DNA of 64,000 bases from Alphaproteobacteria bacterium (GTDB lineage Bacteria; Pseudomonadota; Alphaproteobacteria; Rhodospirillales; WMHbin7), in contig JADGAX010000003.1 in NCBI GenBank assembly GCA_015231795.1, forward strand, positions 394,013 through 458,012, written 5' to 3'. Each line of letters opens with the position of its first letter. Within the stretch, counting starts at the first letter, position 1. Made by a program: the position numbers and the translations under genes. Positions 1 to 8,980 of this stretch are shown here, in pieces. The notes beneath the pieces were generated by a model, which was not told where the DNA came from, searched no databases, and worked only from the letters and a program-made list of their open reading frames with translations.

Positions 1-702
1 ATGCTGGGGGCTTATCTGCAAGCCATGCAGCCCTTTCTGGCGCAAAAGCTGAATCAACCAGCGGGGCGCGGCGTTTTCGTCAGCGGCGTCGTTCCCGATT
101 CGCCTGCTTTTGCGGCGGGTCTGAAGGCGGGCGATATCATCCTTAAAGCCGATGGCCGACCGGTCAAGGCGCCTCAGGACATCTCGGCGCAACTGACGGC
201 GATGGCGGATGGCAGGCCGGTTCGGCTGGGTATTCTCAGGGATGGCGAGCCGCGCAATCTCGACATCGCTCCGTCTGTGATGGGCCGTGCGGCGGCCCTG
301 CAGGGCGCACCTCAGGCGGGCATGGCGGTGCCGCAGGCCGGAATGGCGCCACAGCAGATTCCGATGATGGGCGCGCCCATAGCGGGCATGCCGCAGGCAA
401 AGCCTGTCGTACCCAGCGAGTTCAGTTGGCTGGGGATCGAGATCGAGAGCTTCCAGCAGGTGCCGGGCGCCGTTGGCGCTCCTCAGGGGACCATGCTGAA
501 GGGGGCCTCGATCGCCGAGGTCAAGCGCGGATCGAAGGCCCAGGTAAATGGGCTGGCGGCGGGCGATGTCATTTTGGAAGTGAATAATCGTCCGACTGGC
601 AATGCGGCCCAGTTGGATCAGTCGATCAAGGGTTCGGCAGTGGGGCAACCGGTTCTCATCAAGGTTCACCGGAACGGGCAGGAATTTTTTGTCGTACTCT
701 GA
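1..702 (+). CDS. mamE: MamE, 3' part (HtrA-type protease, tandem PDZ region)
   Basis: Only the C-terminal 233 residues are in the window; the trypsin-like domain and magnetochrome haem motifs expected of MamE would lie upstream. Two PDZ domains are visible. The first (about residues 20-90) contains GVVPDSPAFAAGLKAGDII. A Met/Gln/Pro-rich linker (95-135) leads to the second (140-233), with a similar G-L-A-A-G-D-V-I-L core. In known magnetotactic bacteria MamE is a membrane-bound protease that processes itself, MamO and MamP and helps recruit magnetosome proteins. The gene order MamE-J-K-L-M supports the call. MamP and other HtrA proteins also carry PDZ domains, but MamP is present separately downstream, so MamE is the best reading. 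Confidence 0.9.
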   Translation: MLGAYLQAMQPFLAQKLNQPAGRGVFVSGVVPDSPAFAAGLKAGDIILKADGRPVKAPQDISAQLTAMADGRPVRLGILRDGEPRNLDIAPSVMGRAAALQGAPQAGMAVPQAGMAPQQIPMMGAPIAGMPQAKPVVPSEFSWLGIEIESFQQVPGAVGAPQGTMLKGASIAEVKRGSKAQVNGLAAGDVILEVNNRPTGNAAQLDQSIKGSAVGQPVLIKVHRNGQEFFVVL

Positions 703-729
703 CGCCTAAGGGCAAATGCAGCAGCAGGG

Positions 730-1587
730 ATGGCGATGACCAGAGATGTGAACGATGCAGCGAATTCAAGGCCGCCTTCCGCAAGCGGGATGGGGCAGGG
801 ACGTGCTGCGTCTCATCCGACGGCCGAGGACGGCGTTCCCGTCGAAGGCGTCTGGGGTGATCTGCTGCAGGCCTCTCCCTGGTCCAACCGGCCTTTGCGA
901 GGTCTGCGCAATGCGCCGATGCTGCCTTTTGCCGAAGCTGAGATGACGAAATCGCCCCCCATCGGGTCCGAAATATGGGATCCGGGCTGGTCAGGAGATG
1001 ATACCGACAAAGAAGCCGATCAGGCCCCCGCCGAGGTGGAGATTCTGGTCGATATCGGCGCGACACCCGGCACGGTCGTTGATGTCGAGGTCGAGGTCGA
1101 GATTGAGGTCGAAGTTGAGGTCGAAGTTGAGGTTGAGGTTGCCGCTGCGGCACCGACATCCGAAGCCCTGGCCGTAACGGTCGAGGTTGAAGATGTTGTG
1201 GTTCCGACAGCCGAAGCGCACGTCGTGATGGCCGAGACCGTGGCCGAGGAGATCGTGGTGGCCAAGCCTGTCGCCCCTCCGCTTTCGCCGCCCATGGCGG
1301 CGGCGGCGGTAAAGCCGGTCGCGAGGCCCTCTGCGGCTCCGGTCGGGGCAGCGCCTGCGAAGAAGATCGAGGTCAAAAAAATGGCGCCTGCGCCTCAGGT
1401 CAGGCCTGTATCCGGCAAGACGCACGACGTTCCCGTCGAGAATCTGCTGACGGGTGTGGTGACGCTGGTCGGCAGTGGCGTCGGCAGTGTCGTGGGATTG
1501 GCCGCTTATGCGGGAGCCTCGGCGGCCAGCGCATTGGGATTTGGCGCAAAGAAGCGCAAAACGCCCACCGCCAAGGCGAAGAAATAA
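730..1587 (+). CDS. mamJ: MamJ-like acidic linker protein
   Basis: The 285-residue protein sits between mamE and mamK, the usual mamJ position. MamJ tethers magnetosome vesicles to the MamK filament. An N-terminal WGDLLQASPW segment (residues 42-51) resembles the start of known MamJ proteins. A Val/Glu dipeptide run covers residues 117-137, standing for the acidic repetitive centre, and an Ala/Pro-rich stretch follows. A hydrophobic Gly/Ala segment (about 240-275) with a VPVENLLTGVV motif precedes a lysine-rich tail. It is shorter than the well-studied MamJ (over 400 residues), as expected for this fast-evolving, repeat-rich protein. The Val/Glu repeat is nearly pure GTN-GAG codons and may vary in length. 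The start could lie later than position 730. Confidence 0.8.
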   Translation: MAMTRDVNDAANSRPPSASGMGQGRAASHPTAEDGVPVEGVWGDLLQASPWSNRPLRGLRNAPMLPFAEAEMTKSPPIGSEIWDPGWSGDDTDKEADQAPAEVEILVDIGATPGTVVDVEVEVEIEVEVEVEVEVEVAAAAPTSEALAVTVEVEDVVVPTAEAHVVMAETVAEEIVVAKPVAPPLSPPMAAAAVKPVARPSAAPVGAAPAKKIEVKKMAPAPQVRPVSGKTHDVPVENLLTGVVTLVGSGVGSVVGLAAYAGASAASALGFGAKKRKTPTAKAKK

Positions 1588-1647
1588 GCGTACGGGTTCT
1601 GGTATTCAGGCCAGGGCCGGGCAACGGAAAACAGGGAAGGACGAAAA

Positions 1648-2670
1648 ATGAGCGGAAACAAGCTGTTGTTGGGAATCGATTTAGGCACGTCGCATACGGC
1701 AATCATGTCGAACCGCGGCTCCAAGGGCTTGGTGCGCTCGGTCGTCGGCTATCCCAAGGACGTGATCGGGCTGAAGCTTTTGGGGCGTCCCTATGTCGTG
1801 GGCAACGAGGCTTATGACCTGCGCTCCTACCTTGATCTGCGCTATCCGCTCGAAGACGGCGTGCTGGCCGAGAATGGCGAGCGCGACATCGAAGTGGCGC
1901 GACATATGCTTTCGCATGTCATCAAGATGGCCGACGCTAAGCCGGATGACGAAGTCTATGCGGTGATCGGCGTTCCTGCCCGGGCGACGGGATCGAACAA
2001 GTCGCTGCTGCTCAAGATGGCTCAGGAAGTGGTTCATACGGCCATGGTGGTTTCCGAACCCTTCATGGTTGCCTATGGCCTCAACAAGTTGCTGAACGCC
2101 ATCGTCGTCGATATCGGCGCGGGCACGGTCGATCTGTGCGCACTCAAGGGAACCGTTCCGGCGCCCGAGGATCAGGTAACGCTGACCAAGGCGGGAAATT
2201 ATGTCGATGAGCGTCTGCAGAATGCCATTCTCGAGCGCTATCCCGACGTTCAGATGAATGTCAACGTCGCTTGCGCCATCAAGGAGGCCCATTCCTTTGT
2301 GGGTTCGCCCTCGGGGCCCGTGGTGGTCGATCTGCGCGCTGCAGGCAAGCCCGTCAGTTGCGATGTCACGGATGCTTTGAAAGTGGCGTGCGAAGCGCCC
2401 TTGCCGGACATCATCGAAAGCGTTCAGACCCTAATTCAGACATTCCAGCCGGAATATCAGGAAATGGCGCTCAAGAACATCATCGTCGCCGGTGGTGGGT
2501 CGCGCATTAAGGGACTGGCTTCGTACATCCAAAACAGCCTGCGCGCCTATGGAAACGCCGAAGTGGTGTGCGTGACCGACCCGACCTATGACGGTTGCCG
2601 TGGCGCTTTGCGCTTGGCCGAAGAGCTTCCACCTCAATATTGGGGACAACTTGGAGAGATCGCTGGCTGA
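1648..2670 (+). CDS. mamK: MamK, magnetosome actin-like filament protein
   Basis: This 340-residue bacterial actin polymerises into the filament that aligns magnetosomes. Actin-fold nucleotide motifs are visible: phosphate-1 GIDLGTSHTAI (residues 9-19), phosphate-2 VDIGAGTVDL (154-163) and adenosine motif VAGGGSRIKGL (about 280-290). Its length is close to known MamK (about 345-360). The start has an AGGACG Shine-Dalgarno-like sequence a few bases upstream. The partner MamJ is encoded immediately before it and MamL after it. MreB and ParM are alternatives by fold, but the context decides for MamK. Confidence 0.97.
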   Translation: MSGNKLLLGIDLGTSHTAIMSNRGSKGLVRSVVGYPKDVIGLKLLGRPYVVGNEAYDLRSYLDLRYPLEDGVLAENGERDIEVARHMLSHVIKMADAKPDDEVYAVIGVPARATGSNKSLLLKMAQEVVHTAMVVSEPFMVAYGLNKLLNAIVVDIGAGTVDLCALKGTVPAPEDQVTLTKAGNYVDERLQNAILERYPDVQMNVNVACAIKEAHSFVGSPSGPVVVDLRAAGKPVSCDVTDALKVACEAPLPDIIESVQTLIQTFQPEYQEMALKNIIVAGGGSRIKGLASYIQNSLRAYGNAEVVCVTDPTYDGCRGALRLAEELPPQYWGQLGEIAG

Positions 2671-2736
2671 TGCCGGTCTTGGCGGGCGCACAGCCTGCCT
2701 TGAGACTGGGCGCTTGCAGGCGGAGTAGGAGGTAAC

Positions 2737-3006
2737 GTGTTTTCGCTGTTGTTCTATTTGATTGCCGGTGCGGTGATCGTTTTCTTTGCGTCGGCGAACG
2801 CGCATCTCGCCGTGGTCAATCTGGGTCTGGTCATGTTGCAGACGCCCCTGTTCGTCATCATGGGCATTTGCTTCTTCTCGGGCTTCGCGGTGGCGGTGAT
2901 CACGGCGCTGGCCAAGACATCGCTGGGTCGCAGGAAACGTCCGGCGGGTAAGGGCTTCATGACCAAGGGAGCCAACGGCAAGGACATCGTGCCCAGAATT
3001 CACTGA
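2737..3006 (+). CDS. mamL: MamL, small magnetosome membrane protein
   Basis: An 89-residue protein starting at GTG, with GGAGG nine bases upstream deciding the start. Two hydrophobic segments (about residues 3-20 and 28-55) are followed by a basic tail (GRRKRPAGKGF). MamL is one of the few proteins essential for vesicle formation in Magnetospirillum; its positively charged amphipathic tail has been proposed to bend the membrane. Position between mamK and mamM and the LapA-like two-helix layout support the call. Confidence 0.93.
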   Translation: MFSLLFYLIAGAVIVFFASANAHLAVVNLGLVMLQTPLFVIMGICFFSGFAVAVITALAKTSLGRRKRPAGKGFMTKGANGKDIVPRIH

Positions 3007-3077
3007 GCGTTTGACATGACCGTCCCGATCCAGCCCTGTCCGGGCAGAGCAAGCGGGCGCGTCACCAGGAGCAGGCA

Positions 3078-4025
3078 ATGAGATATACCAATTGCGTGAC
3101 TTGTTCGAAGACCATCGGCTGGGTCGGCCTTGCCGTCAACACGGTCATGCTGTTCATGAAGGCGTTCATCGGCCTTGTCGGCGGCTCGCAAGCGATGCTG
3201 GCTGACGCGCTCTATTCGCTGAAAGACATGGTCAACTCGCTGACCGTGATCATCGGCACCTCGGTTTCCAGCAAGCCCTTGGATGCCGAGCATCCCTACG
3301 GCCATGGCAAGGTGGAATTCATCCTGTCGATGGTGGTCAGCGTGGTCTTCATCGGTCTGACCGGCTATTTGCTGGTGCATGCCGTGCAGATCCTGTTCGA
3401 CGAGGAACGCCACCGCACGCCGCATCTGATCGTCTTGTGGGCGGCTATCGTGGCCGTCGGCGTCAATCTGGCCATGTACTACTATTCGCGCTGTGTTGCG
3501 ATCGAGACCAACAGCCCGATCGTGCGCACCATGGCCAAGCATCATCACGGGGATGCCACGGCTTCAGGCGCCGTGGCGCTGGGCATCATCGGAGCCCACT
3601 ATCTCAGCATGCCCTGGATCGATACGGGCGTCGCCATCTGGGAGGCTATTGATCTTCTGATCCTAAGCCGCGGCATTTTCATGGATTCCTATCGCGGCCT
3701 GATGGACCATTCGGTGGGCGACGTGCTTTGCAATCGCATCATCGACGCAGCACGTGCGGTCGAAGGCGTCAAGGGCGTCACTCATCTGCGCGCCCGCTAT
3801 GTCGGCCAGGAAATCTGGGCCGACATGATTATCGCGGTCGATCCGGAAGAGACGATCGAGCGGGCGCACGACATCTGCGAGCGGGCCAGGGACGAAGTCT
3901 GCGGCAAGGTTCGCCTGATCGCCTCGCTACACATCAGCGCCGAGGCGCGCGGGAGCGTGGACGAAGCGCCGCACATCTCCAACAGTCCTTTGGAATACGA
4001 CGAAGTCATGATGACGCGGGCCTAG
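3078..4025 (+). CDS. mamM: MamM, cation diffusion facilitator (iron transporter)
   Basis: A 315-residue CDF transporter thought to move Fe(II) into the magnetosome and to stabilise MamB. It has six predicted membrane segments. The transport site is seen as ADALYSLKDMVNS (around residues 42-54, with the Tyr and Asp of the known site) and HHHGDATASG (around 154-163, His and Asp). A cytosolic C-terminal domain of about 90 residues has the ferredoxin-like pattern GVTHLRARYVG...WADMIIAVDP. It starts 72 bases after mamL and ends seven bases before mamN, as part of the same operon. MamB is the paralogue at 9999. Confidence 0.96.
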   Translation: MRYTNCVTCSKTIGWVGLAVNTVMLFMKAFIGLVGGSQAMLADALYSLKDMVNSLTVIIGTSVSSKPLDAEHPYGHGKVEFILSMVVSVVFIGLTGYLLVHAVQILFDEERHRTPHLIVLWAAIVAVGVNLAMYYYSRCVAIETNSPIVRTMAKHHHGDATASGAVALGIIGAHYLSMPWIDTGVAIWEAIDLLILSRGIFMDSYRGLMDHSVGDVLCNRIIDAARAVEGVKGVTHLRARYVGQEIWADMIIAVDPEETIERAHDICERARDEVCGKVRLIASLHISAEARGSVDEAPHISNSPLEYDEVMMTRA

Positions 4026-4031
4026 AGACAC

Positions 4032-5348
4032 ATGGCCGGCGTCCTATCCGTTCTGGTGTTTATCGCCGTCTTCGCCGCCATGTTCCGGGAGGTGGTGGCC
4101 GGGCATGTCGCCGTGCTGGCCGGTGCTGCCGCATTCTTGCTGATCGGAAGCCTGAGCGGTGGCTATACGCCGCAAATGGCAGTCAATTCGATCTATTTCG
4201 AGACTTTGGCGCTGATTTTCGGCATGTCGGCGATGTCGGCGCTGATCGCCAAGTCGGGCCTGTTTGTCCATTTGGCCGAGGGCATGGCCGAGCATTCGCT
4301 GGGCAACGGGTGGTGGGTTCTGGTGATGATGTCCCTGGTGACCTATGCGATCGCGCTGGTTAGCAACAATATCGCCACCATGGTGATTATCCTGCCCATC
4401 ACCTTGAACATCTGCCGCCGGGTCGAGCTCAATCCCGTTCCTCTGATCATCGTGGAAATCGTTGCGGCCAATCTGGGCGGGGCCTCGACCATGATCGGCG
4501 ATTTTCCCAACATGATCATTGCCTCGGCGGGTGTGTTGCACTTCAATGATTTCATCTCGGGCATGATGGTTCCCTGTCTGGTGCTTTTGGCGCTGACGCT
4601 GGTCTTTTTCGAATACCGGCTTCCAAAATGGCGCTCCAAGCCCAAGCCTATTGCCTCGCGGGCCGACGACGCAGATCACATCTTCGGGCACCCCACCGTC
4701 GACCAAAATCTGCTGCGCAAGGGGCTTTTCATTTTCGGCCTGGCTTTGGCGGGTTTCGTGCTGGCCGGAACCATCGATGTGCGACCGGGTTGGATTGCCT
4801 TCTTGGCGGGACTGGCCGCCCTTGTCTTCGGCGGCTTCAAGGAGGACGACATCTTCCATGCCTGCGGCGGGCACGATATTCTCTTCTTTGTCGGCCTGTT
4901 CGTGATGGTGGGCGGATTGACAGCAGTGGGCGTTTTGGACTGGTGCGTCTTTGCCATCGACTGGCTGGGCGGCAGCAGCACGGTCTTTCGCACGCTTGTC
5001 TTTCTCTGGCTGGTGGCTGGCCTCACGGCCTTTATCGGGGGCAGCACCTCGGCGGCGCTGTTCGCGCCCGTCGCCGCCTCGCTGGTGACGGCGACGGACC
5101 CGCAGACGGCCTGGTGGGCCTTGTCGCTGGGGATTCTTGCCGGCTCCTCGGGCGCTCTTTCCGGCGCTACGGCGGGATCGCTGGCCGTCAGCCATTACGA
5201 GCGTTTCGTTAAGCGTCATCCGGAGCTTCTGAAAATGATTCCGGCAGGACAAGGTTTGGGGCACAGGGAATATGCCAGGTGGGGAATGCCCATCATGGTG
5301 CTTTTTCTTTGCTTCTCCACCCTGTATATTGTATCTGCTTTAAACTGA
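4032..5348 (+). CDS. mamN: MamN, ArsB/NhaD-type permease
   Basis: A 438-residue polytopic protein of the ion transporter (IT) superfamily with about 11-12 hydrophobic segments. Family-like motifs include VSNNIATMVIILPITLN near residue 113 and GGSTSAALFAPVAASLV near 338, resembling the substrate-binding re-entrant loops of ArsB/NhaD. MamN is thought to export protons from the magnetosome lumen, since magnetite formation releases acid. The start lies six bases after the mamM stop, so translational coupling is likely. Length matches known MamN (about 437). Confidence 0.95.
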   Translation: MAGVLSVLVFIAVFAAMFREVVAGHVAVLAGAAAFLLIGSLSGGYTPQMAVNSIYFETLALIFGMSAMSALIAKSGLFVHLAEGMAEHSLGNGWWVLVMMSLVTYAIALVSNNIATMVIILPITLNICRRVELNPVPLIIVEIVAANLGGASTMIGDFPNMIIASAGVLHFNDFISGMMVPCLVLLALTLVFFEYRLPKWRSKPKPIASRADDADHIFGHPTVDQNLLRKGLFIFGLALAGFVLAGTIDVRPGWIAFLAGLAALVFGGFKEDDIFHACGGHDILFFVGLFVMVGGLTAVGVLDWCVFAIDWLGGSSTVFRTLVFLWLVAGLTAFIGGSTSAALFAPVAASLVTATDPQTAWWALSLGILAGSSGALSGATAGSLAVSHYERFVKRHPELLKMIPAGQGLGHREYARWGMPIMVLFLCFSTLYIVSALN

Positions 5349-5418
5349 CGAACGCCGCGCCCGAGACCGGGTGTGGCGCCGTCGGTATTGAGTGAACTCA
5401 AACGGCAAGTGGACGATC

Positions 5419-7362
5419 ATGATTGAGACCGGCGAAACAACGGGCGATCTTCCCAAGAACACCATCGTCTTTTGTAAAAGACCGTGGAAGCTTCCGGTTG
5501 CCGTCATGGCTGTCTTGGTGTCGCTCACCTTCGCGTGGGGCGCCTATGTCATGAACACCTATGAAGAGGATGATCTCTTCTCGGGCGACGACATGACCGT
5601 GTCGCAGTTTCTGTTCCGCTCGGTGGCGCAGCCCGATGTCCGTCGTCTTTATTACAGCGTGCCTCCGGCTGTGGTCGGTGTCAGCGGCGGCGGTGTGAAC
5701 GCTGTCGTTCAGGGCTCTGGTGCGCTGGTGGGCGCCAATGGCTACGTCCTGACGACGCTGCACACGGTGGCCAATCTGCCGCAGATCGAGATTCATGTCA
5801 GCACGGGCCGCGGTGTGCAGCGTTTCCCGGCCCAGATCGTGAAGACCGAGCCGGCCCATGATCTGGCCCTGCTCAAAATGATGAGCCCCGAGCGCTTCTT
5901 GCATTTCAGGCTTGCGCCGACCCAGGGCATGGCGGTCGGCCAACCTGTCTTCGCCTTCGGCCAGGGCATGCGGGGCAATCCCGTGATTCGCCAGGGTGGT
6001 TTGATTGCCACCGATGCGCCGCTTTCCTCGGGCGGCATGACGATCTCGCATCTTCTGCGCACCGATGCCGTCTATAGCTGGGAGCAGAATGGCGGCCCCC
6101 TGGTCAACGCCCAGGGCGAACTGGTGGGCATCAATATTGCGGTCAAGGGTCCCAGCGGCGGCATCGAGGGCTTTGCCATTCCGGCGCATATCGCCCTGGC
6201 TCATTTTCAGGATGTCCTCAAGTTTAAGATGGGCGGGCGCGCCGTGGCGCCGCAGGGAGCCAATCAACAGGCGGTGGGCATGGCCCAGCAGAATACGGCC
6301 CCCCAGGCGGTGCCTGCGGCCGCGGGTGCGGCGGGCTGGTGGTCGAAGGCCAAGGCGCAAGTGGGCGGTCAAGCCCCGGCTCCCGGCTATGGGGTTAATG
6401 TCGCCCTGCCCACGGCAGGGGGCATCGGGCTGATCAATGCGCCCAATGGCGGCCAGTTGCTGTTTGATCGCGATCACAGCGGCGGCCTGCGCATCGCGGG
6501 CTATCCGCTGTCTGACGTCTTCGGGCTGGCGCTGCTGGCCCTGGCTGCGGGAATCACCGGCGGCATGATGACGATGGGCGGCGGCGTTCTTCAGGTCGCG
6601 GGCATGATGGCCTTTTTCGGCTATGGCATGTATCTGATCCGTCCCGTGGCATTTCTGACCAATGTCGCCGTTTATGGCGCCGCGTCCTTGCGCAATTCGA
6701 AAGCCGGTCTGGTCGAGTGGGACAAGGTGAAGAAACTGGCTCCCTGGGGCGTCGCCGGTGTCGTTCTCGGCTATTTCCTGGGCAATGCGATGGGTGACGG
6801 CAGCATCGCCATCCTGCTGGGTATCTTTGCAATGGCCATGGCGATGAAGGCGGTTCACGAAATCGCCTATGCGGATCGGGCATCTGGGACGAAGGCCGAT
6901 GCGCTTGACGCGTTCATTGGCGACGATGCGCCCGATCAGAAAACCGGCGAGGCCGAGGCCAAACCGGCCATCGATATTCCCGAGGGCCATCTGCGTTCGG
7001 CCGTTCTTGGTCTACCGATGGGCTTGGTCAGCGGCATTCTAGGCATCAGTGGCGGCGTCATCGAAGTGCCCCTGCAGCGCTATATCGGTCGCACCAGCCT
7101 GCAGAGTGCCATCGCCAACAGCTCGGTCCTGGTTTTCTGGGCCTCGGTTGCCGGAACGCTGGTTTCCTTCACCCATGGCATCAGCCGTGGCCTGATCGAC
7201 TGGCAGGCCCCGATCGTGTTGGCGCTCTTGATGATTCCAGGTGCCTATGCGGGCGGCATTCTGGGCGCCAAGTTGATGCGCGCCTTGCCGGTGGTGACTC
7301 TGAAATCGATCTATGCCGTTATTATGACGGCGATTGCCGTGAAGATGTTGTTCGCGTCATGA
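5419..7362 (+). CDS. mamO: MamO, degenerate protease fused to TauE-like transporter domain
   Basis: The start is set at the ATG before IETGETTGDLPKN, which matches known MamO N-termini; an upstream in-frame GTG at 5392 is less likely. The 647-residue protein has one N-terminal membrane segment, a trypsin-like domain (about 50-275) and a C-terminal TauE/SafE-type membrane domain (about 365-645). The serine-protease nucleophile motif GNSGGP reads EQNGGP here, so the catalytic serine is missing. This agrees with established work that MamO is a pseudo-protease needed for crystal nucleation and for activating MamE. The histidine in TTLHTV is retained. A Pro/Ala/Gln-rich linker joins the two halves. 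Confidence 0.96.
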   Translation: MIETGETTGDLPKNTIVFCKRPWKLPVAVMAVLVSLTFAWGAYVMNTYEEDDLFSGDDMTVSQFLFRSVAQPDVRRLYYSVPPAVVGVSGGGVNAVVQGSGALVGANGYVLTTLHTVANLPQIEIHVSTGRGVQRFPAQIVKTEPAHDLALLKMMSPERFLHFRLAPTQGMAVGQPVFAFGQGMRGNPVIRQGGLIATDAPLSSGGMTISHLLRTDAVYSWEQNGGPLVNAQGELVGINIAVKGPSGGIEGFAIPAHIALAHFQDVLKFKMGGRAVAPQGANQQAVGMAQQNTAPQAVPAAAGAAGWWSKAKAQVGGQAPAPGYGVNVALPTAGGIGLINAPNGGQLLFDRDHSGGLRIAGYPLSDVFGLALLALAAGITGGMMTMGGGVLQVAGMMAFFGYGMYLIRPVAFLTNVAVYGAASLRNSKAGLVEWDKVKKLAPWGVAGVVLGYFLGNAMGDGSIAILLGIFAMAMAMKAVHEIAYADRASGTKADALDAFIGDDAPDQKTGEAEAKPAIDIPEGHLRSAVLGLPMGLVSGILGISGGVIEVPLQRYIGRTSLQSAIANSSVLVFWASVAGTLVSFTHGISRGLIDWQAPIVLALLMIPGAYAGGILGAKLMRALPVVTLKSIYAVIMTAIAVKMLFAS

Positions 7363-7402
7363 GGCGGCAATCCGGCCACATGCTGAACGGGGGTGGGTAG
7401 CC

Positions 7403-8293
7403 ATGGCGATGATCCCGCCCAAGCTGCTTTTGCCCCTGGTCATCGGCCTGACTGCGGCGACCGTGGTCTTTCTGACCCGCAAGGGAAACGAGCCCAGTCC
7501 TGCCGCCACTATGGCGCAACCGGCGCAGGCCGTTCAGATGGCCCAGCCCTTTGCGCCCCCCCCTTCGGCGGCGCTGCCGGGAGATCTGGCCCAGATGGGT
7601 GCGCCGAGCGCCGAGCCGATGCCACTCGAGCCCACGGTTCCCAATTACATCCCCCGGAATCTGCGGCTGTTCGAGGGACATTGGCAAGGCATGGACGGGC
7701 GCCTGCTGACCGACGAGCTTTCCCAGAAACTGCGCTTTCCCAAGGGGTTGCAAGGCATCCTGCTGGGCGAGGTCACCTTGAATGCGGCGCGTTCCGGCCT
7801 TCTGGGCGGCGACGTCATCGTCAAGGTCGAAGGCATTCCCGTGCCGACGATCGAGGAATGGCAGCGCGTCTCGCGCGATCTGGCCAACCGCAACGAGGTG
7901 CTTTTGACCGTTCTGCGCAAGGAGGGCGGGGTCAGCCTGGATATCACCCGCGCCAAGCGCTCGACGCAGCGCATGGGCCTGCCCTACGATGGCACCGGAC
8001 AAAGCGGCAATGGCATCGTCATGCGGACGCTGAATCTGGTCTTAAGGGCCGATAATACGGTAGGTTTTGTGCAGGTCGAGGCGGCTCCCATGATCCTGGC
8101 CGGCGATCCGCGCCCGCATCCCGAGCGGGGTCCGTGCACGAGTTGCCATCCCATCGGCAAGGGGCTCGAATTGACACCTGACCCAGATTTGATAAGTTTG
8201 CCCCCCCCCGTCATCTCACAGCGGCAAGTCGCGAGAACGGGCCCTCCGCACGAAAATCGCGGGCCCTGCGAAGCATGCCATGTGATACAGTAG
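7403..8293 (+). CDS. mamP: MamP, PDZ and magnetochrome c-type cytochrome
   Basis: A 296-residue protein with an N-terminal membrane anchor (7-25), a Pro/Ala-rich linker, a PDZ domain (about 100-185) and two c-type haem sites, CTSCH (245-249) and CEACH (289-293), in the magnetochrome arrangement. MamP is an iron oxidase that helps set the Fe(II)/Fe(III) ratio for magnetite. Between the haem sites, residues 258-276 (ELTPDPDLISLPPPVISQR) look longer than usual; this part is encoded across a run of nine C at 8201-8209. Another run of eight C lies near 7556. The frame is intact in both. It starts 40 bases after mamO. Confidence 0.95.
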   Translation: MAMIPPKLLLPLVIGLTAATVVFLTRKGNEPSPAATMAQPAQAVQMAQPFAPPPSAALPGDLAQMGAPSAEPMPLEPTVPNYIPRNLRLFEGHWQGMDGRLLTDELSQKLRFPKGLQGILLGEVTLNAARSGLLGGDVIVKVEGIPVPTIEEWQRVSRDLANRNEVLLTVLRKEGGVSLDITRAKRSTQRMGLPYDGTGQSGNGIVMRTLNLVLRADNTVGFVQVEAAPMILAGDPRPHPERGPCTSCHPIGKGLELTPDPDLISLPPPVISQRQVARTGPPHENRGPCEACHVIQ

Positions 8294-8312
8294 CCGGGCA
8301 TTGGAGAGTAAC

Positions 8313-8963
8313 ATGCTGAAAAAAACGACGGAATTGATGGATGACGTTGGCCTCTACGCCCATTACGGCGCCAAGGTCGTTGGGCGGCTGGCGGACAATC
8401 TGGTCTCGGCCTTCAGCAACGCCTTTACGGTCGAGGGCGACATCCGCCTGACCTATTACCGCCAAAAGGGGATCAACAGCGCCAAAAGCGGTCGCTACGA
8501 GCAGGCGATTCCCTTGCTGGAACAGGTGGCGGCGCAAAATCCCAATGACGGCGAGATTCCCCTGTATCTTGGGGTTTCCTACGTGCGCACGGGCTCGGTC
8601 GAGGATGGTATCGAACTGCTGGAGAAGGTGGTGGCGACCGACCCGGCCAATATGAAGGCCGCGACGATCCTGGGCCTGGCCTATGTCCAGGCCAAGAAAT
8701 ACGAGATGGCGGTGCCCTTGCTCGAGAAGGTGGCCAAGGCCAATCCGGCCAATTTCAATGTTCGTTTCCGCCTGGGTGTTGCCCTGGACAATCTGGGCCG
8801 CTTCGAAGCGGCGATCGACTGGTTCAAGGCGGCGCTGGAACTGCGGGCCGAGGATGCCAAGACGCTGCGCGCCATCGCTTATTGCTATGAGCAGATGGAC
8901 ATGCACGACGAGGCGTTGCCCTACCTCAAGAAAGTGAATGAAATCGATGCCGCTGCCTCATGA
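8313..8963 (+). CDS. mamA: MamA, TPR scaffold protein
   Basis: The ATG at 8313 is chosen over a TTG at 8301 because GGAGAG lies seven bases upstream; the resulting 216 residues match known MamA (about 217). The protein is soluble and built of about five tetratricopeptide repeats, seen as repeated GRYEQAIPLLEQV-, GSVEDGIELLEKV-, KKYEMAVPLLEKV- and GRFEAAIDWFKAAL-type helices. MamA oligomerises on the outer face of the magnetosome and activates or scaffolds other proteins. It follows mamP by 19 bases. Confidence 0.96.
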   Translation: MLKKTTELMDDVGLYAHYGAKVVGRLADNLVSAFSNAFTVEGDIRLTYYRQKGINSAKSGRYEQAIPLLEQVAAQNPNDGEIPLYLGVSYVRTGSVEDGIELLEKVVATDPANMKAATILGLAYVQAKKYEMAVPLLEKVAKANPANFNVRFRLGVALDNLGRFEAAIDWFKAALELRAEDAKTLRAIAYCYEQMDMHDEALPYLKKVNEIDAAAS

Positions 8964-8980
8964 CATAAGGCGCTGATCCC

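Noticed and set aside
1020..1376. Ser/Thr-rich open frame opposite mamJ
   Set aside because: It is the complement of the Val/Glu repeat and Ala/Pro region of mamJ; the repeat makes several frames open. The + strand frame fits context and known MamJ.
4044..5264. 406-codon open frame on the minus strand within mamN
   Set aside because: It is His/Gln/Arg-rich with no domain, and mamN on the + strand has membrane segments and family motifs. High G+C leaves long antisense frames.
5398..6990. 530-codon open frame opposite mamO
   Set aside because: Same reason: antisense to a well-supported gene, composition typical of antisense frames.
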